The notes under the pieces: generated by a model
Told to the model about the DNA's origin: nothing
The model's database searches: none
Seen by the model: the letters and a program-made list of their open reading frames with translations, nothing else
DNA from: Ilyonectria destructans
Lineage: Eukaryota; Ascomycota; Sordariomycetes; Hypocreales; Nectriaceae
DNA: 64,000 nt
Assembly: GCA_020740775.1 (NCBI GenBank)
Contig: JAHEWK010000001.1
Location: 5,704,001-5,768,000 of the forward strand
Reading direction: 5' to 3'
Part shown: piece by piece, positions 11,401-21,929 of the stretch
Layout of the letters: each line of letters opens with the position of its first letter
How positions within the stretch are numbered: the stretch's first letter is position 1
Made by a program: the position numbers and the translations under genes

Positions 11401-11908
11401 GTTGGGCGGCCCATCCGTGATGAAGTCTACTTGGGTCCTCGTAGGAGGACGGCTGAGTTGGGGGTGATTCACCCATCAAGCTGATCAAGTTACCTGGAGA
11501 GCCGGCCAAACCGTTCCTCATCCAGTCGTTGCTCATGCTCGGTGCCGTACTTGCAGATACCGGAGTTGTAGACAAAGGTTCCAGCATGGGAGAGACGGCG
11601 GGGTTGTCATTGTCGGGGGCAGCAGAGGGTTTGATCTCTGGAGTATCGGCCGGGGGCGAGGACGCAGTGGAAGCAGGGGAAGCAGCAGGACTCTTACTGC
11701 CGTTGCTACCACCAGCGCTACCGTTGGTGTTGGCGTTGGGGATCCTGCCACAGCCAGGGTCAGTTATTAGGGGCAGCAAGGAGGAGTCACGCGGCGAGGG
11801 GAGCACTCACGCGAACTTGCCAGCTGTCTGCTTCGTCACCGCAGCGGCAATGCCGCCATTTTCTTTGGCATGCTTCCTGTCCTTCTTGGAGGCTGGTCGA
11901 ACAGTCAT
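8462..11908 (-). CDS. BCAS3/WD40-type propeller protein
   Basis: Two exons (11811..11908 and 8462..11744) join across a 66-nt phase-2 intron, giving a 1126-aa protein. The N-terminal 230 residues are low-complexity (Ser/Pro/Asn). A beta-propeller-like region follows, beginning near residue 240 with 'GYEGGLDVYAV' and including a regulatory-looking loop 'KILPWTVDGD'. The central part carries 'SFLSFSPSSLALFTASSKGD' and 'WDLFRI', which are WD-repeat strands characteristic of BCAS3/Atg18-like propellers. Further downstream 'DVAWTEASGERIAMVTERGT' is another repeat. The C-terminal 300 residues are charged and probably disordered. In animals BCAS3 acts with PHAF1 at the phagophore during selective autophagy; the fungal role is not established. 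The assignment rests on overall pattern, not on an alignment. A glycosylation or secretion signal is absent. Confidence 0.68.
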
Positions 11909-14229
11909 GGTCAGCTCCCCTTTGTTGCCGGGGCGCGTCGCGCTGGTGGTCCGGACGAGATGAGGGACCGGCGCGGGTGGAGGGGCGAAGATTAGAGGTA
12001 CAACGTACAGGGCATTCAGCTGGTGTTGGGAGAGAGTCGGAGCAGTTCCCTGCCCCTAGAAGCGATCGCGTTTCCGCAGAACGTATATATTAAAAGGAGA
12101 GGGTCAGGTCGAGCAGTCGTCTGAGCAGCTATGTGTATCTCGGTCGAGTCGGTCGAGTCGATCGAGAGTCGTAGCAATGACGCAGAGAGAGAGGTTCGCG
12201 CAGGACGAGGGGTTGATTAACAGGGAGGCGGGTGGTACCGTTCGCGGTTACGAAGGAGCGGGGTGTGTTGGTCGTTGGGAGCGGCGCAGCCAGCTTCGTC
12301 GCGGACGTCTATAGAGTAGAAGAAGGAAAGAACGAGCAAGATGGATAGAGAGAGAGAGTGGGCAAAATGAATCGAATTCGCTGGGTGATGCTGGTATCGT
12401 AGAGTCGTGCACAGTTTGGTTTGGTGATGAAGGGCGATGGACGGAGGAGCGTGTTTGGGCGCTGGAGGGGACCTAGTAATCCGAGGCGCGGCGCGGGTGC
12501 CATCATGTACCGGGGGTACCTGCGGTGGCCCTGCTGAGGGAACGCCGCGGGGGGAGGGTAGCAACTGACGGGCTTCCGGGGGGGGCGCTACGGGCTACGG
12601 GGGGAGGCCAAGACGGCGGTGGGCAGGGGGCCACATGTGCTGTAGCGTACTTGGATGGCGCTAGCGCCCAGGTGGCTCAGTGGGCGCTGGTTGCTCCATG
12701 TGCTGGATGCTATGGTGGGGGGCCGGCTGAGGAGAAGGGGGGCGTGTGGAGCGATAAGGCGGGCGGTGGAGGCTGGCATGGCGGCTGGCCAGTCGATAGC
12801 AGCGGGTACCTCAGGTACCTCCCATGACGCATGAAGGGGACGAATGTGACATCAATCATATCTCTCACTCCATGCTCCATGCCCCATGTTCCATGCTTCA
12901 TGTACTTCGCACGGAAGACTCGGTGATGGATACGCGTTTCCCGACAGACGTGAGCCGGATCTGCACAGCCCAGCCCGCCATGTCAGGCACGTCGAACCGT
13001 CCAGCTGCCAGAGCAAAACGCTCGAGTCCGTTCCCGTCTCGGTCAGCGCCGACCACGGTAAGACATGCGCAGCAGGCGGCGGGGGCGCATGGAGCTCGCA
13101 CTTGGTCAGCTCTCGCCATCTCGGGGCGTGGCCGGGAGGAGGTGGATGTACGGTATGTACATGTTGCGCCGGGTGTACACTGGTGCGCTGGCGGGCGGGG
13201 GGAGATGAGATGACCCAGATGGGAACTCATGGGAGAGACCGGAGGCTGGCGACGAGGAGGCCCGCGGGAGAGCGAGGGCTGTCAGTTGTTCCCTATCGGT
13301 ATCTATCTGGTTCCCCAGGCCTCGGCGCGACATGGCGTATGACACGAACCACACTCCCGCTAGAGAACGAGCAGGCCGCTGGGCAATGGGCATTCGCTCC
13401 GGAGGAGGACGTGCCGACCGTTTCGAGGACCGCATCAGGTCGAGGGCTCTGGAGGGCAACTTACTCCGTTTGGAGTAGGCCGTGGCCCTGGGTCCCAAGC
13501 GTCCATTACCGAGATTCCATCCGTCATCCATCCTCCATCATCCAGTCTCCCCCCCGGCCACCTGATTACGTGCCGTGACCGTGGGTCAGGTGAGCCATGC
13601 CTCCTACGCAATGCTCGTGTCTCCCTTCATCTCGGCGACAGTCAAGACGCAAACCCAAAATATCGTGTGAATAGACCACGGACGGCCGCCCGAGGTGGGC
13701 GAATCAGCCAGAAACGGGAGCGACCAAAGTCAAGCGCCGCCATCTGTTGACCACAATACCAAACGTTGATGAAGCTCCCTGAGACCCCCGAACCCCCGGG
13801 TGCTCGTAGCCAACGTGACCTCCACGGCCTGACTCCCCCCCTTGCTAACGGGAACGCGATGTAGCCTGGGGGATTTCCATCCCCTGCTTCCGTCTTCTAT
13901 GAGCCGGCGTGGGAGTCAACCGTCCGTTCATTCGACGCCGCGCCCAACGCCCACCACATCCCATCGCCCCGCATCGGGATGGCTCTCCTCTGAATACGCC
14001 GTCTCCACTATTCTGCCGGGTGCTAATGCAAGCAGGTGAATGTCAACGACGACGTCCATCCTCAACAAACCTACCAAGCTCTGATGGTTGACCACGTAAA
14101 ATACGGAACAATAGTTCCCTAGCCGGCTTTGTTTAATGAACTAGCTACAAGGCTAATGAATAACAAAGAGCAAAAGAATAACGGCAGATGCACAACAACT
14201 TCTCCCGTTTAGCCCGGTTCGGGAGCGAA
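11909..14229. other. Leader/promoter of the BCAS3-like gene and long GC-rich intergenic region
   Basis: From 11909 to about 12480 the minus strand is rich in CT tracts (for example around 12330-12360), as in a long 5' leader. From 12500 to 14230 the DNA is GC-rich with overlapping open frames on both strands, none with convincing protein composition. There are small tandem motifs: GGTACCT twice at 12805..12820, and CATGYYCCATG-like units at 12870..12901. Confidence 0.45.
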
Positions 14230-14890
14230 CTGCCGTTACTACCATTGAGTCACCTTTCGGGCCTTGCTGTCAAGGTGGCGCTCACTCAAGGGTCTAGACT
14301 TTGTTTTCAGATCTTGGATAATTGACCGAGCAGCAATATGCAATAACAATGGGATTCTTAGTTGTCCACCGGTTGAAATACCCCGCCACGGTCTGGACGC
14401 AAGGGCAACCAATGCGAAAGCGACGGCTATGTGCCTCACCTCATGATTTGGCAAGCCCGACCTCGATGACGTTATAGACTTTGTCGCATATTTCGATGAG
14501 TTGCCTGGCAATTTCATTCGTATGGTAAAGGTGGTGAGGAACTGTGGTATTGGTGATCGTGATGATAACTTGGTGGTAGTATGGACGTTGATCACAATAG
14601 TGCAAGTCCCCACTGATGCGAGCATCATTAGACCTGAGTGTTCTCGTCGGTTATTATTGACCAGCAGCAGCAATATATTGCTGTGTTTAACGAGAATGCC
14701 TGGTGCTACAAACCTGTTCAAGGTGGGCCGGCTCTTCGCGGACTCGATGCCGAAGAAGCCCTCATCATGGAAATTCGGGGCGCGCAGTTGAAGGAATCTC
14801 TCTCCTTACTGACTTTGAAACAACTTGACTTGAGATCAGCCGAGTCCCCTGCTTCTAGCAAGCAGGTGCACTTCAATTTCAAGCATTAAA
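14230..14890. pseudogene. Coding-like relic, strand unresolved
   Basis: Several pieces read like protein but do not join into one gene. On the plus strand, 14641..14889 encodes a segment with 'DQQQQYIAVFNENAWCYKPV' followed by 'LDAEEALIMEIRGAQLKESL' and a stop at 14889; it lacks an ATG and is preceded by an in-frame stop. Another plus-strand segment near 14470..14524 reads 'LDDVIDFVAYFDELPGNFIR'. On the minus strand, the same 14460-14590 interval encodes 'HTNEIARQLIEICDKVYNVI' ending in a stop. I do not recognise a family. A decayed gene, a gene with several undetected introns, or chance are all possible. Confidence 0.25.
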
Positions 14891-15243
14891 GCGTAGCATT
14901 AAACGAAAAGGCCATAAGCTCCTTCGTAATTAGACAATGCCTACTTGAGTATAGGGGCTCAGGAGATCCAAGCCATATACACCAGGCACTCCACAATGTC
15001 AACAAAATGTACTAGAGCACGACGTGGGTAATAGTTGTCTAATGAATTGAAGGTAATTGTTTAGTACGTAAAACATAATCAAGGGGTATTCCTCCATCCA
15101 GGCGTTGGTTTCCTTCCATGATAAGGTAGCTCGCGGAAGAGCTCCTTCATATCCCACAGTCCAAATGAACTATAGTCGCAGTGTATCTTTGACTCCCTAA
15201 CCACCCTCCCAAACTCCCAGTCTCCGTACCATACCAAATCAAC
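14891..15243. other. Intergenic region
   Basis: This is the 3' flank of the ING-family gene. It is moderately AT-rich and no gene was seen. Confidence 0.5.
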
Positions 15244-17865
15244 TTACATTCTCACTCCCCGAGCACTAACCTCCCCCTTCTCCCCAATGTTGAGCAGCAC
15301 TCGACAGTCAGGGCAATACCACTTAGTCGTCCGCGCCGGAATGTCCGATAATTCGACGCACTCGAGGTGGAACCATTCCTGTTTACAGTTCTGTGTGGTG
15401 ATTAGTTCTTTGTCGGACCGGCTGGGCGTTGTTCTGGTCGACGTTGAGGATGGGGATGCGCTTACGTCCATGTTATCACATTGAATCATGGTGCCGAAGC
15501 TAACTCGGTTGCAGAGACAGTACCGGTCCTCTTCTGGATCGATCGGGTTTCCCTCGTCGTCCACCTCCTCCATCTCCGTTTCCGCTAGCCCCTTGTCCTT
15601 CCTCGCGCGCGCCTTCTTCCGCGGCGCGGCCTTTCGCTTACCTACAGCACTGTTCCCGCCACTGTTCGTGGTGCTAACAACGCCGGGGGCGGGACGCTTA
15701 GTTCGCTTATTGGGAGGCCGGGGCTCCGGGGCGGGTGTGTTACGAGCGGTGCTCGCCCGCCGTGGTCGGTCGGCGGCTAACGAGGGCTGTGGCTCTTGGC
15801 TCATAGCTTTACCCCGAGAGCTGGGTCGACGGGAGGAGAGGCCTTCGGGCGCGGGAGTTGTCCGAGGGGTCGCGGCTCGTGAGGAGGATTGCTTGATAAC
15901 CGGTTCAGGGGCCTGAGAAGGCTGTGGAGGCTGGACCACGATGGGCGTCTGATGCTGCTGCTGCGTCCGTTTCGCTGCTTCGCCGCGAGTTTCCCGCTTG
16001 CTCGTCTCTCGTGTGGGCGTCTCTCTGACCGGGGGCAGCACTGGTGTTGCCGACTTCCGCTGCTCGGAGGCGGGAAGAGGAACCGGTGTCTCTGCCGGGG
16101 GTAGTTTAACAGGGATAGAAGTGGTCACTGTGTTAGAGTTAGATGCACTCGGGGTTGGGGACGTCGCTGCTCGAGCGGCCGCGGACGATCCTTGAGGAGG
16201 GATGGGGAGAGGGACGGGGGTTTCGGAGTGCGTCACCACCGTAAATTCGGCAGGAGTCGACAGGGCATTGGAGGAAGATGAGTTTTCGGGAGTTGGCACC
16301 TTGCTATGGTTAATCGAAGGATGATGAGGAGGCGGGATTGGCGTCTCGGTTTTGGTTCGTTTGGTATGTGGCCGCGAGGATGGGGTTTCCGCCGGTTCTT
16401 GAATATCGGGGACGCCTTCGGGCTCCGCTTCCCTCTTGCGTTTCGTCGATCGCGAGGCTGTCCGCGACTTTCCGCCTTTTGCACCAGATGCTGTCTCTTT
16501 GGGGGCTTCCGATGCAGAAGCGTTTTGGTTACCGTTGCTGCCGAAGAACAACTTGGCCGTCTCTGCCATCTTCCTCGCAGACTCTTCGGCCTCTTCAGCC
16601 GCAAGTTTCGCGAGTGCCTCCCTCTTGAGTTTCTTGGCCTCGTTTAGCTTCATTCCCCTGTTGCTTGTGGGAACTTCATCGGCTGCCAGGGTGTCGGCAC
16701 TAATGGCTCCAGCGGGTAGCTGTTGGGTTCCGGATTCTTCATCGACCACGGGTGTGGGGACGGGAGGTGAGAAGGACTTTCCCTCCTCCTCAGCCTTCTT
16801 CTTAGCCTCTCTGAATGCGTCCGGGCCTCGACCCAAGGCCTTGAGTTCTCTTGCGATCATGGTCTCGCTGGGTGTCCACGTTGCGTTTTTCTTCATGCGC
16901 TTCCGGAGCTTTGCCAGCTCGTATTGCGTGAGCTGCAGCCATGGCGCATCTGGACTACCCAGAACTGCGTTTTCTGGCGGTGGGTGAAGCAGGGCCGCGG
17001 CATTGGCGGCTGCTGCTGCGCTAAGAGCTGCATTTGGATATTGAACTGGGCGAGCGAGACGACTCGGGGTCTTTGGAGTTTTATTGTTGGTAAGCTTGAT
17101 TCGGGGTTGGGGCGCTGGCGTTCGGCGCGGCCCTGGAGTATCAGATTCTTCGTCGGAGCTCACGTCGCTCTCGTCGGTAAAAGTGTCATACTCGAGATCA
17201 TACGGCGCCAGGACCTCGCCGGGAACCACTATCCGAGGAACCTGCTGTCGCCGAACCTTCTGGCCTCCTTCCCCTCCGGTCCGCACGCCCAACTTGGCTC
17301 GCATCATCTGCGGCGACTTGGGGGCCACGGGGCTCTTCGCTTCCTCGGTCGGATAGTTGTCCATCATGGTCTGCAGCTTCGACAGCAGCACCTTGGCCTT
17401 GTTGTAATGCCTGTGCACATTTTCCGACATCCTCATGGCTTCGGAGTGCGCGAAGACCCTGGAGCTCACTGCCTGGTTCAGGTGCTCCGATATGTCAGCC
17501 CGCAGCTGCACCGGCGAGGGACGCTCATCGGCCGTGAGGCTAGGCAGGCGGCCCCATACGGTGGTCAGGTCGTTGACTTTGTACGAGGCCTCCGCGTAGG
17601 TCTGGTCGAGCTGGCCGATGAGCGTCAGAGATCGAACAACGTCGGAGGGCAGGTACTCGGTGAAGTCGAGGAAGTCGGTAACGGTCGTCTGCGCATCTGG
17701 GTCTGCGCGAGCCTCGAGGGACGCGATGCCGTTGCCTATCTGTCCGAGCGACTGCGCAACCGCATGCGTCATCGAGCTCTGGTGCTTGGGAGAGATGCCT
17801 TCCATTGCGGAGCCGTCGTCGTCGTTGCCTGGTGCAGCATGCGAGGTGTTGGCTATGGCAGCCAT
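15244..17865 (-). CDS. ING-family PHD-finger chromatin protein
   Basis: Two exons (15466..17865 and 15244..15390) are separated by a 75-nt phase-0 intron that is also open in frame. The spliced product is 848 aa. The N-terminal region (about 60-190) is the helical ING domain: 'DFLDFTEYLPSDVVRSLTLI' is followed by 'LDQTYAEASYKV' and a second long helix. The centre holds a conserved 'PWLQLTQYELAKLRKRMKK' block and then a long disordered Ser/Pro/Thr-rich stretch with basic clusters. A classical C4HC3 PHD finger ends the protein: CLC, CDN, the second half 'NCKQEWFHLECVELSDIP' and 'WYCPDC'. The intron falls within the finger, after the fourth zinc ligand region. ING proteins read H3K4me3 in histone acetyltransferase or deacetylase complexes (yeast Yng1/Yng2/Pho23). 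Which of these this one represents cannot be settled from sequence alone. Confidence 0.88.
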   Translation of the reverse strand: MAAIANTSHAAPGNDDDGSAMEGISPKHQSSMTHAVAQSLGQIGNGIASLEARADPDAQTTVTDFLDFTEYLPSDVVRSLTLIGQLDQTYAEASYKVNDLTTVWGRLPSLTADERPSPVQLRADISEHLNQAVSSRVFAHSEAMRMSENVHRHYNKAKVLLSKLQTMMDNYPTEEAKSPVAPKSPQMMRAKLGVRTGGEGGQKVRRQQVPRIVVPGEVLAPYDLEYDTFTDESDVSSDEESDTPGPRRTPAPQPRIKLTNNKTPKTPSRLARPVQYPNAALSAAAAANAAALLHPPPENAVLGSPDAPWLQLTQYELAKLRKRMKKNATWTPSETMIARELKALGRGPDAFREAKKKAEEEGKSFSPPVPTPVVDEESGTQQLPAGAISADTLAADEVPTSNRGMKLNEAKKLKREALAKLAAEEAEESARKMAETAKLFFGSNGNQNASASEAPKETASGAKGGKSRTASRSTKRKREAEPEGVPDIQEPAETPSSRPHTKRTKTETPIPPPHHPSINHSKVPTPENSSSSNALSTPAEFTVVTHSETPVPLPIPPQGSSAAARAATSPTPSASNSNTVTTSIPVKLPPAETPVPLPASEQRKSATPVLPPVRETPTRETSKRETRGEAAKRTQQQHQTPIVVQPPQPSQAPEPVIKQSSSRAATPRTTPAPEGLSSRRPSSRGKAMSQEPQPSLAADRPRRASTARNTPAPEPRPPNKRTKRPAPGVVSTTNSGGNSAVGKRKAAPRKKARARKDKGLAETEMEEVDDEGNPIDPEEDRYCLCNRVSFGTMIQCDNMDVSASPSSTSTRTTPSRSDKELITTQNCKQEWFHLECVELSDIPARTTKWYCPDCRVLLNIGEKGEVSARGVRM

Positions 17866-19001
17866 CTTCGGTTTCAGTCTTCAGCCCTGAGCTGCGAGCT
17901 CCGAGCCGCGAGGCGCAATGAACACGGCGACACGGCGCAACCTAAATCATGCGTATCGCAAAGTGCAATTCGAGGAGTCCGCTGTGCGACGTCGGCGTCG
18001 GCGATGCCATCTGCTGGCGGCGCGGCTGCTGAGGCGCGTCGGAGAGCTGGAGCTGTCGTTGGTGGGCACGTTTCCCTTCTGGCGCGAGCCTGTCGGTACG
18101 TCAACAAGTACAAGTGCGTTGGGCACGCCAGAGTCAGCGGACCAGGAACAGGCGTTGGCCCGTGCGCGTGCAACCCAATCGAGGGGAGGTCATGTGATGG
18201 CTGAGTCATCTAATCCACACCTTTTTCGGGTGGTCTCAGCGTCTCGGCAGCTAGGAAGGAATCAACTTCACGTCCAATCCTACGTTGCTGGGCAGGCCAT
18301 TCACAGCCTCCGCCACTTGGAAGTCCTGCAGCTAAAGATAAAGAATCCAATGAATGGTCTTCTTTGGCGTCATCCGCTTGGTTGCGCATAAATGCAACCC
18401 TCCCCTCATCCGTTAGCTAGTTTAGTTTGAATCGGGATTCCTACCATCGGTTTTGGTCCGCGAGTCAACCTTACCTGAACTTACCGTAACCCAGATCCCT
18501 CTTAATATCCGCATGTGTCTCCACGCACGGCGTGACAGACCCACGCCGGACGGAAACTTTGTCTGCATGGTACGCGGACTCGAGCAAGGGCCAAGGTTGG
18601 TTATTCTAGATTGCCGTTGTCTTTAAATGCCTTGGGCTCAATCGAACATCCACGTCACAGTCAGGGTACTGGGTTGATCGCCGCAAGTTGATCCTTCGCG
18701 TCATCGTTCCATGGCCCCCACAGCATGTCATTGAGATTCTGCCCACAGTGGATACTTGGTGTTGTGTGATGTACATGTAAATTCCTATCTTGAATCTATG
18801 AAGTGACGAGGCATGATGTTGCCATTCTTGATGCGGTTGAATGAAGAGTCTATCTATTGTCCCATAACGCCGTTCCCTGTGATGTCCGACTGTCATTCTT
18901 GCTGTAAGTCTAATGCTTGCTAATCCATGCCATCGTATAAGTTGAAACTCAGTCATCTTGCTTCGTAAATCATTCTGGAGACCCAATATGCCTCGTGCTC
19001 T
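17866..19001. other. Intergenic region upstream of the ING-family gene
   Basis: About 1.1 kb holds the promoter of the ING-family gene at the left and the 3' flank of the bactofilin-like gene at the right. No gene was recognised; open frames on the plus strand continue antisense from the ING gene. Confidence 0.5.
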
Positions 19002-19658
19002 CTACCAGTCCCAGTCGGCTTCATGCTCTCTCCTGACGACTGGTCCAGCAATCTGTTCAGGCTCCTCTGCGGAATACCAAGAGTCAGACCCGATCAGAGT
19101 CACAGACCCGTAGACGACCAGGCGTCTGCATCTCCTATACATATAGTTAGCGTGATGTCCTTCCATCCGAGTAATAGAGCTCCTCGTGTTCGTACAGTGT
19201 TCCCTCAATGCTTAAGTTTCCGTATATCTCCAGGTCTGTTCCTTCCAGCGAGCCCACGACCTTGAGCTTGCCAGATCCTTTGATCTTGTCACTGTCATGA
19301 TGTCAGCGTCGGGTTCCTTCTCGGTCGAAGTGTTATTAGGAATAATACTTACTTGGCAATGAGGTAGCCATGGACGCTTATGTTTCCGTACGCCTTGATT
19401 CTCCCACTGTTTAGAGCATTGATTAGCAGATGTTCATCAAGAAAGGGGTTGGGTTATGGCTACTAACCCGCAGTTCAAGCTGCCATTGATGAAAATGGCA
19501 CCGTAGGCCTCGAGTTTCTCCCTGACCATGACGTCTGCGGTTAGGTTGACACCGCTTCCGGACTTGATAGAGCCATCAACGTAGATGGGGCCCAGGAGAT
19601 CGACCTGGTGGTCGCTCTTGACACTCCTGGAACGTCTATAGCCTGGGGGAATCGACAT
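19002..19658 (-). CDS. Bactofilin-like (polymer-forming cytoskeletal) protein
   Basis: Four exons (19468..19658, 19353..19406, 19196..19291, 19002..19134) join in frame across three introns, each exactly 61 nt, with CTAA(A/C) or CTGAC branch motifs. The 157-aa product has a short Ser/Arg-rich head (1-20). A repeating right-handed beta-helix pattern follows, with a Gly about every 18 residues: 'GPIYVDGSIKSGSGVNL', 'EKLEAYGAIFINGSLNCG', 'RIKAYGNISVHGYLIA', 'KIKGSGKLKVVGSLEGT', 'LEIYGNLSIEGTL' and 'LVVYGSVTLIG'. The tail is acidic and ends in DWDW. This pattern is diagnostic of bactofilins, the bacterial polymerising cytoskeletal proteins; fungal homologues are known, but their role is not. Without the last splice the protein would stop 16 residues after the fifth repeat and lose the sixth, which supports the four-exon model. 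Confidence 0.85.
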
Positions 19659-20856
19659 GGCGCGGGTGTGGATATTGTGTTGGAGAGTGGGTGGTCGAGA
19701 TGTTGTTGTTGCTGTTGTTGTTACTGCTGTGCTGTTTGCTTTGCAGTGGTTGCTTTGTTGGATTTGTTCGAGTTGTGCTGCAGAGTGTCTTCTCGGAGGG
19801 ACTCGTCCATGTCTTATACCTGATCGACGCTTCTGTCAGTGGACTCTGGAGGCTCCAGCAGCAACTTGGTGCGAACTGCGGCTCAGCCCATAAGGCTCAC
19901 ATCGACCAACACATACCAGTCATTACTCACATCAAAACAGGCACGCGACACCCTTCACCTGGTCGTCGTACGGGGGCATTGGGGGGGTAAACTCTGGCGG
20001 GATGGAGAGGAGAAAAGCCCTGCCAAGGGTCCCCTCGTCCTGCTTTCCACTTTGGAAGAAGTATCGAGCCCGGCATGTTTTGTTTGCACAGGAAACCCGG
20101 TCAAGCGGGGCTGTCCTTCGATCGCCCCGAGTTCAGCAGCGGAGGCGAGACGAGACGAAACGAGAGATCGCTCCATAGTGCGTCGGTCTAGGAATCCAGG
20201 GCTCCATGGCAGGGCTCCAGGCATCTCATGTAGGCGGCAGGCCTAAAATCGTGCACTCTAAGTGGGAAACGTGGGATGGGTCGTGCCGACTTACACCCAC
20301 TACACCCACACCGGCTGCGAGGCGGAGCGGGTGGGGAGGTGCCCAGTTTGATTGCGCAGGAGTCCTAACTTCGGCCTCGACACTCGACAGGACTCGGCCG
20401 GGCAGCCTCATTGTAGGGCTGCCGTGTGCCTGTCACTGCCTTGTTCATGCCTGCAATTGCCTGTAATTGCCTGGGTGTTTTTCAGTCAATGTGTGCTTTT
20501 TTGGTGGACACGGGTCCACAGTCCACGGCCCCATCCCCATCCCGGGGCACAACGGACGCCGGCGGGCACAGTGATAGCGAGGCGCAGTTCTGGCGCCCTT
20601 GTACCTGTAAACCAGCACAGCATACGGATACAGCAGACCGTCTCCCATGCACGTCAGCTGCTTTAATTACATCGCGCTTCCCGTACCAACTGCTTGGGTC
20701 GCAGCGTTGCGAAGTCGCAGAGCCGGAGCTGTAGGGCGTCTGGTTGGCGGCCGGGGCGTCCGTATGGTCCACAGCCGCCCGGGGCGTTTGGATTCATGGA
20801 TGCCCTCCACTTGCGGCACACACACATACACGCACGCCACACACCCCATATTCTCT

Positions 20857-20908
<52 letters not shown>

Positions 20909-21929
20909 CTCTTCCCTCTCTACTTCTCTTCCCTCTCTCTATACGGACGCACCCGAAGACACGCGCACTCACTCTGTCCCGGGATGACTCCCCCCTCTTG
21001 ATCACAATGCCACTCACACCAATCCATAACCCTGGAAGCCTACTTATCTGTACAACCAACTCACGTCGTCCAATACATCTCGCAGGTTGTCCCACATAAC
21101 CCAGCCCTACGGGCGTCACGCCTCAGGCCTCTTTTCAGCAGGCACGTCTCTTTTTGGCTTGGCAAACTTCTAATTTTGTTTCACGTCTCTCGCTCAACGG
21201 ACATCAAGCTGCATTATCCAATCCTTAGCCCTCAACTCCCCCTCCGCCACCAATCAACCCATGTCCCCCGCGGCTGCCTTGGGGTTGACAGGCTGCAAGC
21301 CAAGGTTCAGCAGCCGACTAACAAGGGCCGGACGCTGGCGAATCAGGCTGTCGGGCCTCGGTGACTGTCGTTCAGAGTGCGATGCCCTTCCCTGCTCAGC
21401 TGCAGCGATCGATGGTCATCATGCAATGTACCTCCTCCTCTCGGGTCATTCTCCCAACAGTCACCCGAGGATCTTATCGCCGTGTTTCTAATTTCAGCAC
21501 TGTAATTAAGAAAGCGGGGGAACTAGAACTCCATCCATCATGTTACATCCGTAACTGTAGGTAAGTAGACATAGAAAATTGGGTAAACTGTAAAGACGCC
21601 ATCCCCTCCTAATCACGGAGGCGTACTCGAGAACAAAGAGTACACCACGAGAGCGAGGCAACCCCCCGGTGACTAAACTAGATAAGAACCAAATCGCCGG
21701 GGCTCCGCCTCATCGGGCCCATATCGTCCCATCCCATCTTGCCCCTTCTCCATTCTCCCTCGCCCGGGGATAATCTTGTCCCGATTCGTCTCAATTTCTC
21801 CATCTTACACGGACGAATTCAAATCTGATCCTCCCGAACCTCCGGCTCCACCCCTGGCCACCCCCCGATGTAACCTCAAACAAGCCTTACCGTAGCCGCA
21901 AGGCTGATCCGGTCCGGGGCGTCAAGTAA
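19659..21929. other. Long intergenic region with a microsatellite
   Basis: About 2.3 kb lies between the bactofilin-like start and the stop of the next minus-strand gene. It contains the CT microsatellite annotated separately and short GC-rich open frames with unnatural composition. No gene was recognised. Confidence 0.5.
20864..20904. repeat. (CT)n microsatellite
   Basis: An uninterrupted run of about 20 CT units, preceded by shorter CT runs from 20851 and followed by two near copies of a 17-bp pyrimidine unit up to about 20940. Such tracts in fungi are often length-variable and may sit in leaders or promoters, but no gene starts nearby. Confidence 0.9.

Noticed and set aside
12886..13578. 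230-codon plus-strand open frame
   Set aside because: Cys/Arg/Gly-rich translation, overlapped by frames on the other strand, with no domain, splice pattern or leader; treated as GC-rich non-coding DNA.
16924..18204. 426-codon open frame on the plus strand
   Set aside because: It is antisense to the ING-family gene, whose ING domain is clear. The translation is Arg/Trp/Gly-heavy with no domain and is an effect of the high GC content.
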